Assembly: GCF_003056055.1 (NCBI RefSeq)
Contig: NZ_PYFP01000003.1
Location: 124,001-188,000 of the forward strand
Direction of reading: 5' to 3'
Length of the DNA stretch: 64,000 nucleotides
Source: Glaciimonas sp. PCH181
GTDB taxonomy: Bacteria; Pseudomonadota; Gammaproteobacteria; Burkholderiales; Burkholderiaceae_D
Part shown: positions 9,276 to 17,964 of the stretch, in pieces
How the letters are laid out: each line of letters starts with the position of its first letter
How positions within the stretch are numbered: position 1 is the first letter of the stretch
The notes under the pieces: model-generated
Databases searched by the model: none
What the model was told of the DNA's origin: nothing
What the model saw: the letters and a program-made list of their open reading frames with translations, nothing else
Made by a program: the position numbers and the translations under genes

Positions 9276-10261
9276 CAGCGGCGACTCTTTCTGGCAAATT
9301 CAACCATGCGCTTCAAGCCCAACCATTGCTGCTCCCAAAAGCCACGTCCATAGTTGCGGGCTTTACCATCCGGCGCTGGTAACTGATCGCGGATACCAGT
9401 GTGCTCGAAGGTTTGTCCAAAAAAAGCCGTTCTGAACAGCACATCCCAGAAGGAGAATAAGACACCATAGTTGTGACCGCCTAATGACCCTTTACCCTTG
9501 CTTTCGTGACCAATCCCCACCGCATGATGCCAGCGATGAAAGCGTGGCGACACCACTAGCGCATCGCCTATTTTGCCGAAATGAATGCGGACATTGGCAT
9601 GCTGCAAACTTTGCAACATGCGCGATGCGGCAACCAGCAACACGTACTGTGAAGGCTCGACACCAATCGCGATAGCGATCAGGGCCATGAAAATATCGCG
9701 AATTAATTCGTCCAGCAAATGATTGCGATCATCGGTCCAGAGGTTCATGTTCTGCTGGCTATGATGCAAACTATGCAAGCCCCACAACCAGCCAAAACCA
9801 TGCTGGGCGCGGTGATACCAATAATCGCAAAAATCAAGTACTACCAGATACACAAGGAAAGTAATTAATGGCCGGTCCGTCACGCCGGGCCATAAGTTCT
9901 CTAAATTAAAAGGATGGACGCCCTCCAGATGAAACCATTCGGTTACCTCTGCGACCACGGGATCAATCAGAAAAAATATTAAGATAGAAAATGCGCCAAG
10001 ACGCTGAATCACGGTATATAAGAAATCCGTCCAGCGAGCGCGGCGATCGGTAAAGGCATGCACCGGAATCATCGCTTCTAAAGGCCGCAAAATGATGAAT
10101 AGCACGGTCAGTTCACATATCCCGATCAGAAACCATTCCACACCATCGAAAGCATCTTCAATATAGGCACTCAGCCCGATATGAAACATCAACGGCTGCA
10201 CCACTGCCTGAAATAACCAGGCTTGTACAACAGAAAACACATTAATCAGACCATCGATCAT
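9275..10261 (-). CDS. Sterol desaturase / fatty-acid hydroxylase family protein
   Basis: The 328-residue membrane protein has the eight-histidine di-iron signature: HRAQH (150-154), HSLHH (163-167) and HRWHH (242-246). Four or more hydrophobic segments surround the motifs, with the catalytic site on the cytoplasmic face. Members hydroxylate or desaturate lipid chains using oxygen; bacterial ones act on fatty acids, hopanoids, ornithine lipids or ether lipids. The substrate here is unknown. Its start overlaps the preceding deacetylase stop by 4 bp (ATGA), and its stop overlaps the EI24 start, so it is embedded in a tightly coupled envelope operon. Confidence 0.88.
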   Translation of the reverse strand: MIDGLINVFSVVQAWLFQAVVQPLMFHIGLSAYIEDAFDGVEWFLIGICELTVLFIILRPLEAMIPVHAFTDRRARWTDFLYTVIQRLGAFSILIFFLIDPVVAEVTEWFHLEGVHPFNLENLWPGVTDRPLITFLVYLVVLDFCDYWYHRAQHGFGWLWGLHSLHHSQQNMNLWTDDRNHLLDELIRDIFMALIAIAIGVEPSQYVLLVAASRMLQSLQHANVRIHFGKIGDALVVSPRFHRWHHAVGIGHESKGKGSLGGHNYGVLFSFWDVLFRTAFFGQTFEHTGIRDQLPAPDGKARNYGRGFWEQQWLGLKRMVEFARKSRR

Positions 10262-11148
10262 GATGTCGGCTGCTTTCTACCAGTGGAGACGAGGTCAAAC
10301 GGGCCGGGACTTTTACCTTTTGCCTTTTCGGCAGCGGCTTTATAGGCTGGATGTTCTCTTAGCGTGGCAAAACAAAATCCTTTTTTCTCCAGTCCGCTGA
10401 TTAACGGCTCGAGCACCGCTGGTGCCCATGGGTCTTTGCGCGACCAAATGCCAAGATGCGCTATCAAAATATCGCCATCCCTGACATTCGCCAATTCACG
10501 CTTCAACAACATCTGGTTCGGCCATTTATCACTGGGAAGCTCATCCCCAGAAAATCCAGCGTCAGCCCATGCCACATGCGCATAGCCGCAAGCCTGACCT
10601 GCTGCCAGAGTATGCGGCGTCAGATGGCCGCCTGGCGCACGCCAGAAAGGGTCAAGATGCGCGCCGGTCAGCGTATGAAAACGTTGCTCGACACGATTGA
10701 TTTCATCGCAATATTGTTGCGGCGTCCACGCCAATAATTTGCCGCCATTAGCGCCAAATTGCGGTTTCATTTCAATTTTTCCGTCGGCCAGATCACGCTT
10801 TGCATACACATGATCAAAGGTATGGCTTCCAAATGCATGTCCATCCGCCACCAACGATTTCCAGAACGGTGCCCACGATGGATCGAGGGAATAATCGCCA
10901 TTAATGGTTTTTTCATTCGCCATAAAAAAAGTGGCTTTGATGTGATGACGACGCAATGTCTGCGCAATAAATTCAGCCTGCGATTGGCTGCCCGTATCAA
11001 AGGTCAGATACAGCGTTCCTTTACACGCAGCAGGCACAGCGGCTGTAGCTGCCTGTGCCTGTGCCTGCGCCACTGCTGCACAACTTGTCGCCGCAACCGC
11101 CGCCATTAACAGCCAGCGCGATGTGAGCGAAGAATAACGGTTCATCAC
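10258..11148 (-). CDS. Secreted polysaccharide deacetylase (NodB-fold)
   Basis: The 296-residue protein has an N-terminal signal peptide ending in the AQAQAQA region. The NodB homology domain follows: motif 1 LYLTFDTGS (Asp51), motif 2 GSHTFDH (His109, His113), motif 3 FWRAPGGH, and a late LIAHLG segment. The family removes N- or O-acetyl groups from polysaccharides such as peptidoglycan or exopolysaccharide in the periplasm. Motif 1 reads TFDT instead of TFDD, so the usual metal-ligand Asp is Thr52, which may change metal binding or activity. It overlaps both neighbours by 4 bp and is second in the operon. Confidence 0.87.
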   Translation of the reverse strand: MMNRYSSLTSRWLLMAAVAATSCAAVAQAQAQAATAAVPAACKGTLYLTFDTGSQSQAEFIAQTLRRHHIKATFFMANEKTINGDYSLDPSWAPFWKSLVADGHAFGSHTFDHVYAKRDLADGKIEMKPQFGANGGKLLAWTPQQYCDEINRVEQRFHTLTGAHLDPFWRAPGGHLTPHTLAAGQACGYAHVAWADAGFSGDELPSDKWPNQMLLKRELANVRDGDILIAHLGIWSRKDPWAPAVLEPLISGLEKKGFCFATLREHPAYKAAAEKAKGKSPGPFDLVSTGRKQPTS

Positions 11149-12170
11149 AATTCAGAAGCCCGGTTCGTAAAATAAATGCCGTGCGGTGATCGCCCGACCG
11201 GTATCGTTTTAATCACTTTGCGGCTAGCAATATCTACTACCGATACCTGTTTTACCCAACGCTGCGTCACCCACATGGTTTTGCCATCTGCGGTGACTTC
11301 CATGCAGTCAGGGCCGCCCGGCACATTGATCACACCGATATTCTCAAGCGTGTTTAAGTCAAGAATATTGATCGTTCCGGCCACCCGATTAGAAACAAAA
11401 ACGTGGCGTTTATCACCTAACGGACGGAAATTATGCGCGCCATCGCCGGTTTTGATTTTCTTGACGATTTTTTGCGTGCGCCAATCAACCACGGCAACAT
11501 AATCACTGCCCATGACCCCGACCAGTAAATACTTGTTATCCGGCGTCATATAAATGCCTGCCGGTTGCTTGCCAATCGGCATGGTCCATTTGACAGTTTG
11601 CGTCGCCAAATCGACGGCTGCGATTTCATCGGTGCCTTGCAAGGTAATGAATGCCAGCGAACTATCCGCACTAAAAGTCATATGGCTAGGCATTTTTGGC
11701 AATGGCAAGCGCTTCGCAAGCTTCAGATTTTTGCCGTCATAACCGTAAATATCAATCCGATCCAGACGCAGGCCATTCGAAATAAACCATTTTTGATTAG
11801 GCGAGAAGCCAATTTGATACGGATCGGCAATATCTTTGACCTGACTCTGGATTTTGCCGGTCTTCGGATCCAGAAAATATAATTCATTGCCGGTTGCAGC
11901 TGCGACGATCAGCGACTTGTTATCCGGCGTTGGCATTAGATGATGCGGCTCTTTCCCGACCGGGAACGAGCTGAGTTCCTTATAAGTATTCTGATCCAGC
12001 AATGTGATGGTGGCATCGCGCGAATTGAGAACCACGACAACATTCGGTGCCGCGGCAACCGGCGCAGGCGTCTGCGCCACATTTGGCGTGGCCGCAAATA
12101 CAGGCAATGCAATCAGGACAGTCAATAAACCGCAAGCGGCAACGATGGAACGACGAGCAAAAGCGGTCAT
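11145..12170 (-). CDS. Periplasmic YVTN/YncE-like seven-bladed beta-propeller protein
   Basis: The 341-residue protein has a signal peptide (MTAFARRSIVAACGLL to VFAA) followed by repeated blades with phrases such as VGKEPHHLMPTPDNKSLIV, IGKQPAGIYMTPDNKYLLV and VGRSPHGIYFT. These are YVTN/cytochrome-cd1-like propeller repeats. No heme motif is present, so it is a YncE-type binding scaffold rather than a reductase. It is the first gene of the coupled operon with a polysaccharide deacetylase, a lipid oxygenase and an EI24 protein, suggesting a shared envelope role. The ligand is unknown. Confidence 0.85.
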   Translation of the reverse strand: MTAFARRSIVAACGLLTVLIALPVFAATPNVAQTPAPVAAAPNVVVVLNSRDATITLLDQNTYKELSSFPVGKEPHHLMPTPDNKSLIVAAATGNELYFLDPKTGKIQSQVKDIADPYQIGFSPNQKWFISNGLRLDRIDIYGYDGKNLKLAKRLPLPKMPSHMTFSADSSLAFITLQGTDEIAAVDLATQTVKWTMPIGKQPAGIYMTPDNKYLLVGVMGSDYVAVVDWRTQKIVKKIKTGDGAHNFRPLGDKRHVFVSNRVAGTINILDLNTLENIGVINVPGGPDCMEVTADGKTMWVTQRWVKQVSVVDIASRKVIKTIPVGRSPHGIYFTNRASEL

Positions 12171-12379
12171 AGCAACATTCAGAGGAACGAAAAGGATATT
12201 TTACCGCGCATGTCGCACCGATGCGGCGACCTTTGCTTTAAATAGCGTTTATAAGCTGTTACAAAAAACTGTTACAAAACAAACCCTTTGCTGGAGGAAT
12301 GCTTCCATGCCCACCCGCTGTTTTTAGGTTGTTTTTGGTTTACACTGCCATCCATATCAACCACACACAAAGGAATGTA

Positions 12380-12733
12380 ATGTCGATCACTACCGTTTCG
12401 GGCCTGCAATATGAAGATACCACTGTCGGCACAGGCGCAGAAGCCAAAGCCGGTGACAATGTTAGCGTTCATTACACAGGCTGGCTGCAAAAACCTGACG
12501 GCAGCGCAGGTACGAAATTTGACTCCAGCAAAGACCGCGGCGATCCATTTGAGTTCCCACTGGGCGCAGGTCATGTCATTAAAGGTTGGGACGAAGGCGT
12601 GCAAGGCATGAAAATCGGCGGCGTTCGCAAGCTGGTCATTCCAGCGGCAATCGGCTACGGCGCACGCGGTGCAGGCGGTGTAATTCCACCAAATGCAACA
12701 TTGATTTTTGAAGTTGAACTGCTAGGCGTTTAA
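12380..12733 (+). CDS. FKBP-type peptidyl-prolyl cis-trans isomerase
   Basis: The 117-residue single-domain FKBP has VSVHYTGWL, the FDSSKDRGDPFEFPLG segment, VIKGWDEGVQGMKIGG, and the terminal GVIPPNATLIFEVELL strand, all hallmarks of the minimal FKBP fold. It catalyses proline cis-trans isomerisation, and the lack of a signal peptide suggests a cytoplasmic location. The ATG at 12380 is chosen because AAAGGA lies a few bases upstream and the family begins MSITTxSGLQYEDT; the frame is open further upstream but without family similarity. A lipoprotein and an acyl-CoA-binding protein follow on the same strand. Confidence 0.95.
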   Translation: MSITTVSGLQYEDTTVGTGAEAKAGDNVSVHYTGWLQKPDGSAGTKFDSSKDRGDPFEFPLGAGHVIKGWDEGVQGMKIGGVRKLVIPAAIGYGARGAGGVIPPNATLIFEVELLGV

Positions 12734-12775
12734 GTCTCGCAAATAAGCAATCTCGCTATTGACCATACATTGATC

Positions 12776-12997
12776 ATGTTATCCAACCTTTTTCACCCAA
12801 CGCAATCACGTTTTGCGGTCGTCGCCTTTCTGGTAATCGGCCTGTTTGCGCTGGGCGGTTGTACCGTGGTCAGTGTCGCCACCACCGCCGTTGGTGCAAC
12901 GGTCGCGGTGGGATCTGCTGCAGTCAGTGTAGCGACGACCGTTGTTAGCGGCACCGTCAAAGCTGGCGGTGCGGTGGTCGGCGCGGTTGTTGATTGA
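12776..12997 (+). CDS. Small glycine/alanine/valine-rich lipoprotein
   Basis: The short protein (73 residues from ATG 12776) has a basic start, a hydrophobic signal and a lipobox LGGC at about residue 31-34. The mature part is an almost pure Ala/Val/Thr/Gly/Ser stretch (TVVSVATTAVGATVAVGSAA) ending in VVGAVVD. It should be lipid-anchored in the envelope. Similar tiny lipoproteins are common in Burkholderiales but have no known function. An in-frame TTG at 12770 is an alternative start. Confidence 0.7.
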   Translation: MLSNLFHPTQSRFAVVAFLVIGLFALGGCTVVSVATTAVGATVAVGSAAVSVATTVVSGTVKAGGAVVGAVVD

Positions 12998-13099
12998 TAC
13001 CACCAACCTTAATAGTGTCGATTAAGCAAGTAATTACCGCCATTTACGCTGCGACTCTGACTGATCACGCTGCTGCCTATTTTTCCCCGGAAAGAACCT

Positions 13100-13354
13100 A
13101 TGACCCTGCAAACTGAATTCGACCAAGCGTTGGCCGACTCCAAAAATCTTACCGAACGCCCTGACAATATGACGCTGCTGAAAATGTACGCGGTCTACAA
13201 ACAAGGTAGTTTGGGTGACGCCACCGGTGAGCGTCCGGGAATGACCGATTTTGTTGCTCGCGCCAAATGGGATGCCTGGAATGCACTGAAAGGCACTTCT
13301 CAAGATGTTGCGAAACAGCAATATATTGATTTCATCAACGACCTGAAGGACTAA
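13100..13354 (+). CDS. Acyl-CoA-binding protein (ACBP)
   Basis: The 84-residue protein matches the four-helix ACBP fold: LQTEFDQALADSKNL, then the YAVYKQGSLGDATGERPG core, and the conserved KWDAWNALKGTS with the ligand-contacting aromatic residues, ending in YIDFINDL. ACBPs bind medium- to long-chain acyl-CoA esters in the cytoplasm, buffering and transporting them. A GGAAAG ribosome site precedes the ATG. It ends in a strong terminator at 13391. Confidence 0.95.
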   Translation: MTLQTEFDQALADSKNLTERPDNMTLLKMYAVYKQGSLGDATGERPGMTDFVARAKWDAWNALKGTSQDVAKQQYIDFINDLKD

Positions 13355-13390
13355 AACCTTCGGTCGTCAGATATATCTGCGTAGGCAATA

Positions 13391-13432
13391 AAAGAAGGCC
13401 GAGGCACTAATTAGTGCCCCGGCCTTCTTTTT
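13391..13432. terminator. Bidirectional intrinsic terminator
   Basis: A long stem pairs AAAGAAGGCC plus AGGCACTAA with TTAGTGCC plus GGCCTTCTTT, with one bulge, and ends in a T-run. It serves the acyl-CoA-binding gene and, with its A-run, the leftward dehydrogenase gene. Confidence 0.92.
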
Positions 13433-13509
13433 TACCTCTACCATCGCATTGCTATCGCCAAATATTGGCGTTCAAAACGATGATTTCAAATCTTAAATCA
13501 TGCCTAAAC

Positions 13510-14529
13510 TTAGCCCTTAACCTCTGGATTGAGCAGATTTGGGGGCAATTCACCGTCTTTTCCCGGCAATAACGCTGCCAATAAATTATTCGCAGCACAG
13601 GCGGCCATTGCGCGACGCGTAGGTTCCGACGCGCTGGCGATATGGGGCGTCAGCACCACGTTAGACAACGCCAGAAAATCAGGATGTAAAGCAGGCTCAT
13701 TCTCAAAAACATCCAGCCCGGCAGCCGCGATTTTACGATCGCGTAAAGCGGCAATCAGCGCCACATCGTCCACAATCCCGCCCCGCGCCAGATTCACTAG
13801 AGTGGCGCTCGGCTTCATCATTGCCAACTCCTGCGCGGCGATGGTGTGGTGCGATTCTTTGGAGTATGGCAAGACCAACACCACATGATCGGCCTGACGT
13901 AATAATTCTTCTTTGCTGACAAAGCGCGCATTATTCGCACGCGCTTCCAGGTCTGGTGCCAGACGCGAACGGTTATGATAAATAACCTGCATATCAAAGC
14001 CGATGGAGCGGCGCGCTATCGCTTGCCCAATCCGTCCCATACCAATCACACCGAGCGTCGCACCATGTACATCGGCACCGAGGAAACTATCGAAACGCCA
14101 TTGCTTCCAATGACCAGCACGTAACCAGTGTTCCGACTCGGTAATCCGACGCGCTGTCGCCATTAACAAAGCCCAACCGAAATCGGCGGTGGTTTCATTC
14201 AGAACATCTGGTGTATTAGTGACCATAATGCCTGCTTTAGTAGCCGCTGCAACGTCAATATTGTTGTAGCCGACCGCCTGATTGCATACTGCTTTCAGGC
14301 GCGGGCAAGCTTGCAGCAAAGCCGCTGGAATAGCCTCGCTGGAAGTGGCAATGACGCCATCTTTATCCTGCAACTTCTGAAGCAATTCAGCGGCGCTGAA
14401 AATATGGTCAGCCTGATTCGACTCAACGTCAAAATGTTGCTCCAGCAAGCTAATCACTTCTGGGAAAATGGCCCGGGCTACTAAAATTTTGGGCTTATTT
14501 ACGCTATTCGATGTGTTCACAGTAACCAA
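13510..14529 (-). CDS. D-2-hydroxyacid dehydrogenase (glyoxylate/hydroxypyruvate reductase type)
   Basis: The protein has 339 residues and the split catalytic/NAD-binding architecture of the family. GVIGMGRIGQAIARR is the Rossmann dinucleotide motif. NLARGGIVDD carries the substrate-binding Arg, ENEP the catalytic Glu, and LTPHIASASE the catalytic His. It should reduce glyoxylate or hydroxypyruvate, or oxidise a D-2-hydroxyacid, in the cytoplasm. The start is uncertain: a TTG at 14529 lies 3 nt after AAGGG, while an in-frame GTG at 14520 lies 11 nt after it. It sits 18 bp downstream of the antiporter gene on the same strand. Confidence 0.9.
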   Translation of the reverse strand: MVTVNTSNSVNKPKILVARAIFPEVISLLEQHFDVESNQADHIFSAAELLQKLQDKDGVIATSSEAIPAALLQACPRLKAVCNQAVGYNNIDVAAATKAGIMVTNTPDVLNETTADFGWALLMATARRITESEHWLRAGHWKQWRFDSFLGADVHGATLGVIGMGRIGQAIARRSIGFDMQVIYHNRSRLAPDLEARANNARFVSKEELLRQADHVVLVLPYSKESHHTIAAQELAMMKPSATLVNLARGGIVDDVALIAALRDRKIAAAGLDVFENEPALHPDFLALSNVVLTPHIASASEPTRRAMAACAANNLLAALLPGKDGELPPNLLNPEVKG

Positions 14530-14547
14530 TGCCCTTAATGTATGCGT

Positions 14548-15966
14548 TTATGCGCGGAAGAAAATAAAGCTCATGATAGCGAATAATGGCAGCAATACCA
14601 CACATGCCCACGCCATATAACCAAAGAAAGACGGCATACGAATGCCACGTTCTTCAGCAATCGCCTTGACCATCAGATTAGGTGCATTGCCGATATAACT
14701 GTTAGCCCCCATAAACACTGCGCCGCAAGAAATCGCCGCCAGCGTTGCGCCAAGTTTGCCCATCAATTCCACCGCATCGCCAGAAGCGGTATTGAAGAAC
14801 ACCAGATAAGTTGGCGCATTATCGAGGAACGATGACAATATCCCGGTCACCCAAAAGTACATCATATTATTCGGCTGCCCATCGGCACCCGTCACCGCTT
14901 CAACGATTGCCCCGAATGGGCCATGCACACCAACCTTGAGCATGGCGATGACAGGAGCAATTGTGATGAAAATAGCGGCAAACAATTTGCCGACCTCTAG
15001 CATCGGCTCCCAGGTAAAATTATTACCTTCCCGAGCGACTTTCGGCGTCAGCCACAATGAAACTACGATAACAACCAGCAGCAGACCATCGCGCAGCAGG
15101 TTTTGTAATTCGACCGGCGTACCGTAAATATTATAAGTAATCCCGGATTTCCATAGACCGCTCATTAACACCAGCGCAATAACGATGCCAAGTAGGATGA
15201 AATTAAATTTCCCTTCGAGGCTTAGCTTGATGTTGTCGGGCGTAGGATCTTGCGCCACTGGCAAATGCTCTTCGCGACGATGGTAGTAATACCGATCCAG
15301 AAAATAAAAAATCACCAGTAATGCGATCCACATAAATATCGTCTCGAAGAAGATATTTTTAAATGTCCACGAAAAATCGACGCCCTTCAGAAATCCCAGA
15401 AACAACGGTGGATCACCTAATGGCGTTAATGCACCGCCCGCGTTCGCAACTAGAAAAATAAAAAATACAATAATGTGCACCGCGTGTTTGCGATTATCGT
15501 TGGCGCGAATCAACGGCCGAATCAGCAGCATGGAAGCGCCAGTGGTGCCCATTAAACTCGCCAGCACCGTGCCCAGTGCCAATAAGCCGGTATTGAGCGC
15601 GGGCGTGCCATGCAAATTGCCGCGTAAACAGATGCCGCCAGCGACTACGAATAAGGCCGTGAGCAAAATAATAAAAGGGAAATATTCGGCCATAAAAGCG
15701 TGCACTACCCCCGCAGCGGCCGTCGGCACACCAAACCAGATCGCGCATGGAATCAAAAACGCGATGGACCAGCCTAGCGCGATTTTACCGAAATGATGAT
15801 GCCAAAATCCGGGTATCAACAAAGGTCCTACTGCTATTGACACCAGCAAACCCATGAATGGAATTCCCCACCATACGGACAATTGAGCGCCGTCAAGATC
15901 TGCGGCATACGCGGCAATGGGGAGAAAAAGGGCAAGCGTGAGGAGGATCTTTTTAAGCAATTGCAT
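14548..15966 (-). CDS. Sodium:proton antiporter, NhaD/CitMHS-like
   Basis: The protein has about 472 residues and 11-13 hydrophobic segments, starting with a likely cleaved signal MQLLKKILLTLALFLPIAAY. The region TPLGDPPLFLGFLKGVDFSW and the later SSFLDNAPTYLVFFNTASGD match the ion-transporter group that contains NhaD and related citrate-type carriers (CitMHS_2). The second motif carries the Asp-Asn pair often involved in cation binding. It should exchange Na+ for H+ across the inner membrane. The frame extends to a GTG at 15990, but ATG 15966 places a normal signal peptide at the N-terminus. Confidence 0.82.
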   Translation of the reverse strand: MQLLKKILLTLALFLPIAAYAADLDGAQLSVWWGIPFMGLLVSIAVGPLLIPGFWHHHFGKIALGWSIAFLIPCAIWFGVPTAAAGVVHAFMAEYFPFIILLTALFVVAGGICLRGNLHGTPALNTGLLALGTVLASLMGTTGASMLLIRPLIRANDNRKHAVHIIVFFIFLVANAGGALTPLGDPPLFLGFLKGVDFSWTFKNIFFETIFMWIALLVIFYFLDRYYYHRREEHLPVAQDPTPDNIKLSLEGKFNFILLGIVIALVLMSGLWKSGITYNIYGTPVELQNLLRDGLLLVVIVVSLWLTPKVAREGNNFTWEPMLEVGKLFAAIFITIAPVIAMLKVGVHGPFGAIVEAVTGADGQPNNMMYFWVTGILSSFLDNAPTYLVFFNTASGDAVELMGKLGATLAAISCGAVFMGANSYIGNAPNLMVKAIAEERGIRMPSFFGYMAWACVVLLPLFAIMSFIFFRA

Positions 15967-16167
15967 CTTTCGAATCAGAGAAAAGTGCACTATTTTAAGC
16001 GGGATTAAATTGCTTTAAAAATAGTGATCAAATAAATATTGCTTTAGATCAACTGATTTACTGTATCAGAGACCGAAGCCGGAGACATCGATTTTCAATG
16101 AAACGCTAGCAGCGACCAGCATTTGGGCAGAAAAACTACCTTGCTGGCGCTCAGAGTATTACTAATG

Positions 16168-16195
16168 ATTGCACCTAATTGCACCTAATTACACT
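16168..16195. repeat. Short tandem decamer repeat
   Basis: ATTGCACCTA occurs twice in tandem and a third time partly (ATTACACTT) immediately after the kinase stop codon. It looks like replication slippage; no regulatory function is evident. The rest of the 229-bp gap (15967-16195) holds nothing else recognised. Confidence 0.6.
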
Positions 16196-17746
16196 TTAAG
16201 TAGTAGCAGCATATCCGCTCTGAAGCCGATGCATGATCGGTTTCAGTGCTGGATAAAGATCACGATAAAGCGCAAATAGGTGGCTATAGACGGCACTCGC
16301 AGCGGGGTCTGGCACAGTCCGGGCTACCAACGTTACCCAGCCTTTTTCAGCTGTTTTGTCATCAACCAATCCAATCCCGACGGCGGCAAGCAGCGCAGCA
16401 CCCAACGCCGCTTCGACGTTTTCTTCAATGGTATAGACGGGATAGCCGGTCACATCGGCAATGATTTGCATCCATAAGTCAGAATGCGCTGCGCCGCCGA
16501 CGACGATCAGCTTATTATCGAGTGACTGTGCGCCTTTTGCACCCGCCTCAATATTATGTTTAAGGGCAAAACTGACACCCTCCAATACCGCCCGATAGAG
16601 GTGCGCTCGCGTGTGGAATAGGCTCAGGCCGACGAAAGCGCCGCTGGCCTTGGCATCCCAGATGGGACTGCGTTCCCCCATCAAGTAGGGAAGAAACATC
16701 ACCCCGTCCGATCCAGTTGGAATTTTTTCGCTTTTTTCTTCTAAGATTTGATATGCATCGCCGTGTTCGACCTGCTTCGCCGCCGCGATTTCGGCTTGAC
16801 AAAACCCCTCAAGAAACCAACTTACCGAAGCACCGGCAGTTATAGCACCGCCAAAGATGTAGAGATCTTTTTGGCTATTATGCACATGCGGCATGCTAAT
16901 CAAACCGTGGCGCGCATCGACTTGTTGATTAATATAGCCCCAGCACATGCTAGTACCGATCATGGCAACATGATTGCCTGCATGCGTCACACCAGCGGCA
17001 AAGGTCGCCACAGCAGCGTCCACCCCGCCAGCCACAATTGGCGTTCCGGCGAGAAGTCCCAGAAGCGTTGCTTGCTGTGGAAGAAGTCCTCCTACCACGT
17101 CATTTGATGCGACCAGACGCGCGGGCATCATATCCACGGGTATTTCAAGCTTTTCCAGCATTTCTTCGGACCAGCTACGTTGGCGCACGTCATATACGCC
17201 GCCAATGTTGCCCGCTGAACTGTGGTCAACCGCCACTTCGCCGCATAGCAAGTAATTTACATACGCATTCGGCGGCAGAAATAAGTGGGTCCGCTGCCAA
17301 ACATCGGGCCGATTGCGCTTGATCCACAGCATTTTAGTGAAGCCGTAATAGCTATCGACCGAATTGCCTGTGATATCAAACAAGCGTTCCAACTCCACCG
17401 TTTGCTTGACCCAGTTCACTTCGTCATTCGCCCGGCGATCCATCCAGATCAAGCAAGGATGCAGCGGCTTCATCTGCACATCGACAGGAATCCCCGCGCC
17501 GCCGTAGAGGCTGCTGACACACACGGCCTTAATCTGCTCGGATGCCAGGCCACTTTTTTGCACCACTTGCTGGATGCATTCGATGACCGCGTCGAACCAA
17601 ACCGATGGCCATTGTTCGGCCCAAAGCGGCTTCGGCGTATCGACCAGATAACTTCTGGCATGCTGGGCCACGATTGTGCCACTAGTATTCACCAGCAATG
17701 CCTTAGTACTTTGCGTGCCGATGTCGACACCAATAACGTAATCCAT
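16196..17746 (-). CDS. FGGY-family carbohydrate kinase (xylulokinase-like)
   Basis: The 516-residue protein has the FGGY kinase duplicated actin-like fold. VIGVDIGTQSTKALLV is the phosphate-1 loop, MIGTSMCWGY is phosphate-2, and GGAAHSDLWMQIIADVTG is the C-terminal signature. It phosphorylates a pentulose or polyol-derived ketose with ATP; xylulose is the likeliest substrate because the gene before it is the remnant of a polyol-type zinc dehydrogenase. The ATG at 17746 is preceded by GAGGG, which overlaps the stop of that remnant. With the upstream gene destroyed, its present promoter is unclear; readthrough from pncB is possible. Confidence 0.88.
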   Translation of the reverse strand: MDYVIGVDIGTQSTKALLVNTSGTIVAQHARSYLVDTPKPLWAEQWPSVWFDAVIECIQQVVQKSGLASEQIKAVCVSSLYGGAGIPVDVQMKPLHPCLIWMDRRANDEVNWVKQTVELERLFDITGNSVDSYYGFTKMLWIKRNRPDVWQRTHLFLPPNAYVNYLLCGEVAVDHSSAGNIGGVYDVRQRSWSEEMLEKLEIPVDMMPARLVASNDVVGGLLPQQATLLGLLAGTPIVAGGVDAAVATFAAGVTHAGNHVAMIGTSMCWGYINQQVDARHGLISMPHVHNSQKDLYIFGGAITAGASVSWFLEGFCQAEIAAAKQVEHGDAYQILEEKSEKIPTGSDGVMFLPYLMGERSPIWDAKASGAFVGLSLFHTRAHLYRAVLEGVSFALKHNIEAGAKGAQSLDNKLIVVGGAAHSDLWMQIIADVTGYPVYTIEENVEAALGAALLAAVGIGLVDDKTAEKGWVTLVARTVPDPAASAVYSHLFALYRDLYPALKPIMHRLQSGYAATT

Positions 17747-17754
17747 GCTTACCC

Positions 17755-17937
17755 TCAGACGGCAGTTGGTTTAAGCAATACTTTGATCGAATCTAGTGAA
17801 TTGGCAAGCGCGAATGCTTGCTCCCAATCATCCAGCGGGAAATCGTGCGTGACGATCCCTTTCGACGTGACAAGCCCGCGCTGAAACAAATCGATCGAGA
17901 CCGCGCAAACTTCAAAAGACGCGCACGCTGCAACAAA
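17755..17937 (-). pseudogene. C-terminal remnant of a zinc-type alcohol/polyol dehydrogenase
   Basis: Translated on the minus strand, about 55-60 codons ending at TGA 17757-17755 read as the C-terminus of a medium-chain dehydrogenase: SIDLFQRGLVTSK, then HDFPLDDWEQAF, then the terminal IKVLLKP plus TAV. This is the last strand-helix-strand of sorbitol/xylitol dehydrogenase-like proteins. No cofactor or catalytic domain precedes it; the similarity fades within the ~30 bp next to the pncB stop. The stop lies 8 bp before the kinase ATG. A deletion fusing the end of this gene to pncB best explains it. Confidence 0.75.
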
Positions 17938-17964
17938 AAGGATGCGAGAAAACTACGAAGGGAT

